From NCBI GenBank assembly GCA_964497975.1, contig CAZCFO010000002.1:62001-126000 (forward strand): a stretch of DNA of 64,000 bases, read 5' to 3'. A model generated the notes under the pieces. It was given only the letters and a program-made list of their open reading frames with translations, was not told the origin of the DNA and did not search any database. Below, piece by piece: positions 59,204 to 64,000 of the stretch. The translations under genes were made by a program, and so were the position numbers. The first letter of the stretch is position 1. Each line of letters opens with the position of its first letter. This DNA is from JABFSS01 sp964497975. Lineage in GTDB: Bacteria; Patescibacteriota; Gracilibacteria; Peribacterales; Peribacteraceae.

Positions 59204-59857
59204 ATGCACCCCCTGATCCAGTCCGTCGCCAAGAAGATTTCCCACGGCGCGACGATGTCGAATTTCCTCGTTCCCACCGTCATCGAGAAGACGCAGTTCG
59301 GCGAGCGCGTGTACGACATCTACTCCCGCCTGATGGAGGAACGCATCGTCTTCCTGGGCACGGCGATCAACGACGACGTCGCGAACGTCATCATCGCCCA
59401 GCTGTTGTTCCTGGAAAAAGAGGACGCGAAGAAGGACATCATCCTCTACGTGAACTCCCCGGGCGGCCAGGTCACGTCGACCCTCGCGATGTACGATACC
59501 ATGCAGTACGTCCAGCCCGACATTTCCACGGTGTGTCTGGGCATGGCGGCATCGGGCGGCGCGATCATCCTGATGGGCGGCGCCAAGGGCAAGCGCTTCG
59601 CGCTCCAGCACAGCGAGATCATGATCCACCAGCCTCTCGGCGGCGCCGAGGGCCAGGCGACCGATATCGCCATCCACGCGGAGCACATCATCAACACGAA
59701 GAACCTCCTCAACGAAATGATCGCCCTGCACACCGGCAAGAAGGTGGAGCAGGTGAAGCTCGACACCGAGCGCGACAAGTTCATGAGCGCCAAGGAGGCT
59801 CTGGCCTACGGCCTCATCGACCGCATCGTCAGCAAGGCGAAGCCCGCTGCGAAATAA
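59204..59857 (+). CDS. clpP: ATP-dependent Clp protease proteolytic subunit
   Basis: A 217-residue serine protease with the catalytic triad Ser117 (GMAASGGAIIL), His142 (SEIMIHQPLGG) and Asp191 (TERDKFMSAKEAL). It forms a 14-mer working with ClpX/ClpC, which are not in the window. ATG 59204 gives a length close to the family; ATG 59255 would give 200 residues and is also possible. A promoter-like TATCAT lies about 45 nt upstream of 59204. Confidence 0.96.
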   Translation: MHPLIQSVAKKISHGATMSNFLVPTVIEKTQFGERVYDIYSRLMEERIVFLGTAINDDVANVIIAQLLFLEKEDAKKDIILYVNSPGGQVTSTLAMYDTMQYVQPDISTVCLGMAASGGAIILMGGAKGKRFALQHSEIMIHQPLGGAEGQATDIAIHAEHIINTKNLLNEMIALHTGKKVEQVKLDTERDKFMSAKEALAYGLIDRIVSKAKPAAK

Positions 59858-59918
59858 GCAAACGAAGGAAACGAGGCAAACGACGATCCTCGTTTTCGTC
59901 GTTTGCTTCGTTTTCCTC
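59858..59918. repeat. 9-mer snap-back hairpin, copy 4
   Basis: GCAAACGAAGGAAACGAGG and ACGACG units, centre CGATCCTCG, then complementary units (TTTTCGTCGTTTGCTTCG). It begins right at the clpP stop codon and lies just before the tgt -10 box. Confidence 0.8.
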
Positions 59919-59941
59919 TCGGTGGTTTGTATGCTGTCTCC

Positions 59942-61048
59942 ATGTTCGATTTACTGAAAACGACACCGCTGGGCCGCCGCGGCGTGCTTCATACCGCCCA
60001 CGGCGACATCCAGACACCCTTCTTCATGCCCGTGGGCACGTGCGGCGCGATGAAGGGCCTCACGCATCAGGATCTGCTGGATCTGGGATCGCAGGTGCTG
60101 CTCTGCAACACCTATCATCTGCACCTGCAGCCGGGAGACGGCGTGGTGGAAGAGGCCGGAGGCCTGCATGAGTTTATCGGCTGGCAGAAACCCATTTTGA
60201 CGGACTCCGGCGGATTCCAGGTGTTCAGTCTGCGGAGCATCAGCAGGATCACCGAGGCCGGCGTGCACTTTCAGTCCCATCTGAACGGCGATGCGCTCTT
60301 CCTGGGACCGGAGGAGTCGATGCGCATCCAGCACCGCCTGGGGAGCGACATCATCATGTGCTTCGACCAGTGTCCGCCGAGCACGGCGGCGCGCGCGGAG
60401 CAGATTGCGGCGGTCGACAGGACCCTGCGTTGGGCGAAAGAGTGCAAGAGGGTGCATGGGGAATTGAAGGCACAGAAGGGACACAGGGGACAAACGTCTG
60501 CCCCGTCTGTGCCATTTGCCCCCTCTGACCCTCTCCTCTTCGGCATTATCCAAGGTGGCCTTGAGCGTGACCTTCGTGAAAAGTGCGCTGCCGAACTCGC
60601 AGCCATCGGTTTCGACGGGTACGCAGTGGGCGGCCTTGCGGTCGGCGAAACAGAGGAGGAGATGTACCAGATCCTCGATGTCGTGTGTCCTGTGCTGCCC
60701 GAAGACAAGCCGCGGTACCTGATGGGCGTCGGGCGCATCGAGCAGCTTCGGACGGCGATCGGCAAAGGCATCGACATGTTCGACTGCGTGCTTCCGATGC
60801 GTGAGGCACGCCATGGAACGCTGTATCTGAGCGACGGGAAGAAGATCCGCATCATCGGGGCGCCGTACCGCAACGATCATTCGATGATCGATCCCGGCTC
60901 GCCCTCTCCGCTGGGGCGCATGCACAAGAAGAGCTATCTCCACCATCTCCTCCGCGCGGGCGAACGGCTGGGCGAGACGATCGCGTGCAGTCAGAATCTG
61001 GGAATTACCTTGCATGCTGTCAGGGCATTGAGAGAGCAAATCCAGTGA
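59942..61048 (+). CDS. tgt: Queuine/7-aminomethyl-7-deazaguanine tRNA-ribosyltransferase (Tgt) lacking zinc cysteines
   Basis: A 368-residue base-exchange enzyme inserting preQ1 at position 34 of GUN-anticodon tRNAs. TIM-barrel with ILTDSGGFQVFSL (D88), CFDQCP (D142), GGLAVGE and the nucleophile Asp281 in MFDCVLPMREARHG. The zinc site (CxCxxC...H near 317-336) is replaced by DPGSPSPLGRMHKKSYLHHL, with no Cys. Residues about 175-196 (KAQKGHRGQTSAPSVPFAPS) are a repeat-derived insertion. ATG 59942 follows a TATGCT box by 6 nt. Function in the absence of zinc is uncertain. Confidence 0.92.
   Translation: MFDLLKTTPLGRRGVLHTAHGDIQTPFFMPVGTCGAMKGLTHQDLLDLGSQVLLCNTYHLHLQPGDGVVEEAGGLHEFIGWQKPILTDSGGFQVFSLRSISRITEAGVHFQSHLNGDALFLGPEESMRIQHRLGSDIIMCFDQCPPSTAARAEQIAAVDRTLRWAKECKRVHGELKAQKGHRGQTSAPSVPFAPSDPLLFGIIQGGLERDLREKCAAELAAIGFDGYAVGGLAVGETEEEMYQILDVVCPVLPEDKPRYLMGVGRIEQLRTAIGKGIDMFDCVLPMREARHGTLYLSDGKKIRIIGAPYRNDHSMIDPGSPSPLGRMHKKSYLHHLLRAGERLGETIACSQNLGITLHAVRALREQIQ
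60466..60530. repeat. Low-complexity inverted element inside tgt
   Basis: GGCACAGA (60469-60476) faces TCTGTGCC (60506-60513), with iterated GACACAGGGGACA / TGCCCCGTCTG units around them. It is translated in frame. Confidence 0.7.
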
Positions 61049-61053
61049 GGCAG

Positions 61054-61119
61054 AAAACTCACAACTCACAAAAAACAAACTCACAATGGATGTGGATTGG
61101 AAACTGTGAGTTGTGAATT
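61054..61119. repeat. Inverted repeat AACTCACAACTCACA / TGTGAGTTGTGAA
   Basis: Arms at 61054-61070 and 61103-61117 between the convergent tgt and rplU genes; the rplU stop overlaps the right arm. Possible bidirectional terminator. Confidence 0.75.
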
Positions 61120-61429
61120 ACAGATTGATCTTCGTCACCTCCACGTACGTGTAGTTCTGGCGGTGGCCGGCCACGCGGCGATAGCGCTTGCGGCGCTTGA
61201 ACTTCTGGATGCGGATCTTGTCGCTCTTATCGTGCTTAAGAACCTTCACCTCGACGCTGGCGCCGCTGACCAGCGGTGAGCCGACTTTGACGTCGTCTCC
61301 GTCGGCGAGCAGCAGGACGTCGCCGAACGTGAGCACCTTGCCCTCATCCGCCTTCTGCAGGGGGATTTCGAGCTTCATGCCCTTTTCGACCTTTTCCTGA
61401 AAGCCGCCGATGTCGACGATCGCAAACAT
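61118..61429 (-). CDS. rplU: 50S ribosomal protein bL21
   Basis: 103 residues beginning FAIVDIGGFQEKVEKGMKLE and ending with the basic KFKRRKRYRRVAGHRQNYTY and VEVTKI, the bL21 signature. rpmA (bL27), its usual partner, does not follow. The ATG at 61429 is the family start. Confidence 0.96.
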   Translation of the reverse strand: MFAIVDIGGFQEKVEKGMKLEIPLQKADEGKVLTFGDVLLLADGDDVKVGSPLVSGASVEVKVLKHDKSDKIRIQKFKRRKRYRRVAGHRQNYTYVEVTKINL

Positions 61430-61484
61430 GACCGGGAGAGTGTAGGGAAGGGATTCGGCCCCGGCAAGGCCAATTCTGGCCGCT

Positions 61485-62258
61485 TCAGGGGTTCGTGGTC
61501 CCCGGGACAGCGCTTTCGGGACGCCAGCCGAAGTCGATTGTGAGTACCTTTCCCTTGATCTGGAACTGCGTAAACAGGCGGTAGAAGTCGTCCTTGGGCC
61601 GCTGGATGGCAAACACCGGCGTCGCCACGTCGTCGATGGGATGCGTGTGGATGAAGTCACCGGACGTCGACAGGATGACGCTGTGGCCGGTCGCACCCAG
61701 ATACTCCTCCAGCCGCACGGGCTTCCCGTCCGCGCCCCGGACGGTATAGGTGAATTCCACCTGGCTTCCCGATTCCTCGACGGCGAGTTCGACATCGTAC
61801 CCGTCCACCGTCTTCTTCCGGTCGTGGTTCTCCTCGATCACGTAGAGGCCCCGGTCGCCGGGATACTGCCTCTTCCAGCGGATGGTGTGCGGCGTCCCGT
61901 CGGCGGAGGCGAAATCGGCGTAGAGCCAGTAGGGTCCTCCTTCGGGCGGCGTGAAAGCCGTCCTCCAGACGCCGTCGGCGTCCATCTCGGGATGAAGATG
62001 ATGGAAGTGGCGCAGATCGTCGCGCACGACGATCAGATGCATCTGCTTGGTGTGCGTGACGGAAAATTCCTTCACGGGCTGATTGTCCTCGAGAACCCGG
62101 AAGGCAATGGCGTTCTCCGCGCTCATGTCCTCCACGCGCAATGCTTCCGCAGCCCGAGGATCATGGCCGCCGTGTATCGCCTCATTGGTCGGAGCGGACG
62201 AGCAGGACGCAAGAAGAAGGGCTGTGACGAGGACAGAACACGGGGGGAGAGGCTTCAT
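61485..62258 (-). CDS. Lipoprotein, possibly metal-related
   Basis: 257 residues. Lipobox ALLLASC, then a two-domain beta-rich protein. It contains HLIVVRDDLRHFHHLHPEMD, a His-rich segment seen in lipoproteins and envelope proteins of copper/silver resistance regions, then GPYWLYADFASADGTPHTIR and, in the second domain, LGATGHSVILSTSGDFIHTH. It lies close to the copper-type ATPase gene, which supports a metal role but does not prove it. ATG 62258 begins the signal peptide. Confidence 0.75.
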   Translation of the reverse strand: MKPLPPCSVLVTALLLASCSSAPTNEAIHGGHDPRAAEALRVEDMSAENAIAFRVLEDNQPVKEFSVTHTKQMHLIVVRDDLRHFHHLHPEMDADGVWRTAFTPPEGGPYWLYADFASADGTPHTIRWKRQYPGDRGLYVIEENHDRKKTVDGYDVELAVEESGSQVEFTYTVRGADGKPVRLEEYLGATGHSVILSTSGDFIHTHPIDDVATPVFAIQRPKDDFYRLFTQFQIKGKVLTIDFGWRPESAVPGTTNP

Positions 62259-62299
62259 AATTTGACGGGAAAGCAGGAGCACTTTACATCTATAGGCGT

Positions 62300-62596
62300 A
62301 TGGAAACCCGCAAATTCTGGGAGCCGGAAATGAATACGGAAATGGGATCCGTGGAGCCCGTCATGACGATCGGCCCGCTGCGGGGCACGAACCAACAGAT
62401 GAATATGGCAGAGAGCTCCATTCATTCCCTTCTTCTACGTCCGCTCGAGGCTTTGGAGGATTATCTTTTGGAGCGAAAGCGTCCCGAGGCGGAGCAGCGC
62501 GCCATCGCCAACGTGCATGTCCAAGTGACCCTCTGGCGGGAGGCTTTGGAGGATTTTCACCAGCAGGACTTTTTTGCCGATGAGGATGACTTATGA
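62300..62596 (+). CDS. Hypothetical protein, 98 residues
   Basis: A charged protein with a Met-rich N-terminus (PEMNTEMGSVEPVM, NQQMNMAESS) and a long C-terminal helix (RPLEALEDYLLERKRPEAEQ). The Met cluster could bind copper, which fits the neighbouring genes, but this is speculation. It overlaps the convergent ATPase gene by 6 bp. Confidence 0.55.
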   Translation: METRKFWEPEMNTEMGSVEPVMTIGPLRGTNQQMNMAESSIHSLLLRPLEALEDYLLERKRPEAEQRAIANVHVQVTLWREALEDFHQQDFFADEDDL

Positions 62597-64000
62597 TGAG
62601 CGGCTGTGAAACTTTTTCAGCCGTAGCGAGTTCGTCACGACGGACACAGAACTGAGCGCCATCGCGAGCCCTGCCAGCTCCGGCCGGAGCACCAGGCCGT
62701 AGCCCGAGAGCAGCCGTGCGGCAACCGGGATGCCGATGATGTTATAGATGAGCGCGAAGAAGAGGTTCTGCCGGATCTTGCCCATTGCACTGCGACTGAG
62801 CCGGATGGCGGTTGCCATGTCCCGCGGGTCGCTGCGGACCAGCACGATGCCCCCTGTCTCCATCGCGATGTCCGATCCCGAACCCATCGCGATTCCCAGG
62901 TCCGCCTGCGCGAGGGCAGGGCTGTCGTTGATGCCGTCGCCGACCATTGCGACGCGCTTTCCGCTTTTCTGCAGCGCACGGATTTCCCCCGCCTTGTCCT
63001 CCGGAAGGACTTCCGCGAGCACGCGCGAAATACCCGCCTGTTTCGCGATGGCCGCGGCGGTGCGCGCGTTGTCCCCGGTGATCATCAGGGTTTCGATGGC
63101 CATCGTCTTCAGTCGTTCTACCGCCTCCCGCGCCTCCGGCTTGATAATGTCCGCCACGGCGATGAGCCCCATGACCTGCCCATCGGTGAGGACCATCACC
63201 GTTTTACCCTCATCCTCGAGAGAGCGCATCCGTTCTTCGGCGAGCGTCATCGGCGCGTTGGCCGTTTGCATCATCCGGCGGTTGCCCAGCGAGTATGCCT
63301 TGCCGTCGATGTAGCCCTCCACGCCGGAACCCGGCACGGCACGAAAGCCCTCCACGGGTTTCGTCGTGATGCCCTTCGCCTTCGCATGACGCAGAATCGC
63401 ATCCGCCAGCGGGTGCTCCGAACGCTCCTCCAGGGAAGCCGCGAGCTGCAGCACGCGCTCCTCCGCTGCCGAGAAGGCGATGACATCCGTCACAGAGGTC
63501 TTCCCCCGGGTCAGCGTTCCGGTTTTGTCGAAGACGACGGCGGTGATGCGTTCCGCCGCCTGCAGGGGCCCGCCCCCGCGGATGAGGATGCCGAGTTCGG
63601 CACCGCGACCCGTCGCGACCATGATAGCCGTGGGCGTCGCGAGGCCCAGCGCACAGGGACACGCGATCACCATCACCGATACGAACGCGAGCAGCGCGAA
63701 CGTGAGCGTTGCACCCGCAAGAAGCCAACCGATGAAGGTGATCGCGGCGACGGCGATCACCGCCGGCACGAACCATGCGGCCACACGGTCGGCGAAGTCC
63801 TGCATGGGCGCGCGAGAGCCCTGGGCCTCCTCGACGAAGCGGATGATGTTCGCCAGAACCGTGTCGCGTCCAACTTTCTCCGCGCGGAATTCCACCGAGC
63901 CGCGGCCGTTCATGGTGCCGCCGTAGACCTTCGCGCCCGCTGCTTTTTCCACGGGCATGCTCTCGCCGGTGAGCATCGATTCATCGATGGACGTCGTGCC
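62591..64000 (-). CDS. copA: Copper-type P1B-ATPase, C-terminal 470 residues (truncated by the window edge)
   Basis: The frame runs from the right edge to 62591. It shows the actuator-domain end IDESMLTGES, transmembrane CPCALGLATP (Cu/Ag-type CPC motif), phosphorylation site DKTGTLTRG, hinge MVGDGINDSPALAQADLGIA, and the last helix with ALSSVSVVTNSLRLKK, whose S/N residues are typical of Cu(I) exporters (P1B-1). N-terminal metal-binding domains lie outside the window. Expected role: export of Cu(I)/Ag(I) from the cytoplasm. Confidence 0.94.
   Translation of the reverse strand, partial: GTTSIDESMLTGESMPVEKAAGAKVYGGTMNGRGSVEFRAEKVGRDTVLANIIRFVEEAQGSRAPMQDFADRVAAWFVPAVIAVAAITFIGWLLAGATLTFALLAFVSVMVIACPCALGLATPTAIMVATGRGAELGILIRGGGPLQAAERITAVVFDKTGTLTRGKTSVTDVIAFSAAEERVLQLAASLEERSEHPLADAILRHAKAKGITTKPVEGFRAVPGSGVEGYIDGKAYSLGNRRMMQTANAPMTLAEERMRSLEDEGKTVMVLTDGQVMGLIAVADIIKPEAREAVERLKTMAIETLMITGDNARTAAAIAKQAGISRVLAEVLPEDKAGEIRALQKSGKRVAMVGDGINDSPALAQADLGIAMGSGSDIAMETGGIVLVRSDPRDMATAIRLSRSAMGKIRQNLFFALIYNIIGIPVAARLLSGYGLVLRPELAGLAMALSSVSVVTNSLRLKKFHSRSS

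Overview
The window is a GC-rich, gene-dense bacterial chromosome segment using the standard code (TAA, TAG and TGA all act as stops). It carries 62 genes that can be supported to some degree, four intact tRNA genes and no recognisable mobile element or CRISPR array. The best lineage guess is the Candidate Phyla Radiation, possibly a Peregrinibacteria-like group. Grounds for this are a VirB2-like small membrane protein of the type common in CPR, secreted proteins with serine-homopolymer linkers, sparse metabolism and many small orphan genes. There is no 16S rRNA gene to test it. Ribosomal protein bL9 is present.

Layout. 1-6.0 kb: a membrane protein, two GT4 glycosyltransferases, nadK, purA and prmC. 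6.1-12.0 kb: a DUF721 protein, rpsP, khpA, a VirB2-like protein, secG with a large oligopeptide-binding protein, and rplI. 12.0-15.5 kb: a YdcF-like protein, a cold-shock protein, tRNA-Ile(UAU), a lipoprotein and cca. 15.5-22.6 kb: an 882-residue orphan, an endonuclease IV-like protein, a frameshifted DUF1501 gene and gap. 22.7-26.3 kb: dnaK under a CIRCE operator, and obgE. 26.3-32.0 kb: a secreted Cys-rich protein, then a translationally coupled operon of a processive beta-glycan synthase, a membrane-fusion-type protein and a GH81 endo-beta-1,3-glucanase. 32.3-38.0 kb: a methyltransferase, tRNA-Phe, an FTR1 iron permease, tRNA-Ala and a run of orphan genes. 38.1-50 kb: envelope genes (pbpC, alpha-2-macroglobulin, VanW, DsbA-like, lipoprotein). 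50-58 kb: orphans including a tandem paralogue pair, a homocysteine methyltransferase-like gene and recG. 58-64 kb: miaA, clpP, tgt, rplU and a truncated copper-type P-ATPase.

Two genome-style features run through the window. First, I found no Shine-Dalgarno motif before any start I inspected. Instead a -10-like hexamer, often with a -35 box 16-17 bp upstream, lies about 6-11 nt before the start codon of many genes, which suggests leaderless mRNAs; this rule was used to choose several starts. Second, several families of short inverted repeats sit at gene 3' ends, and relatives occur in frame inside at least five conserved genes (prmC, a glycosyltransferase, pbpC, recG, tgt).

Functionally the window mixes housekeeping (translation, tRNA maturation, chaperone and protease, NAD(P) and purine metabolism) with surface biology. 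The most interesting candidate system is the putative beta-1,3-glucan synthesis/trimming operon at 27.4-32.0 kb.
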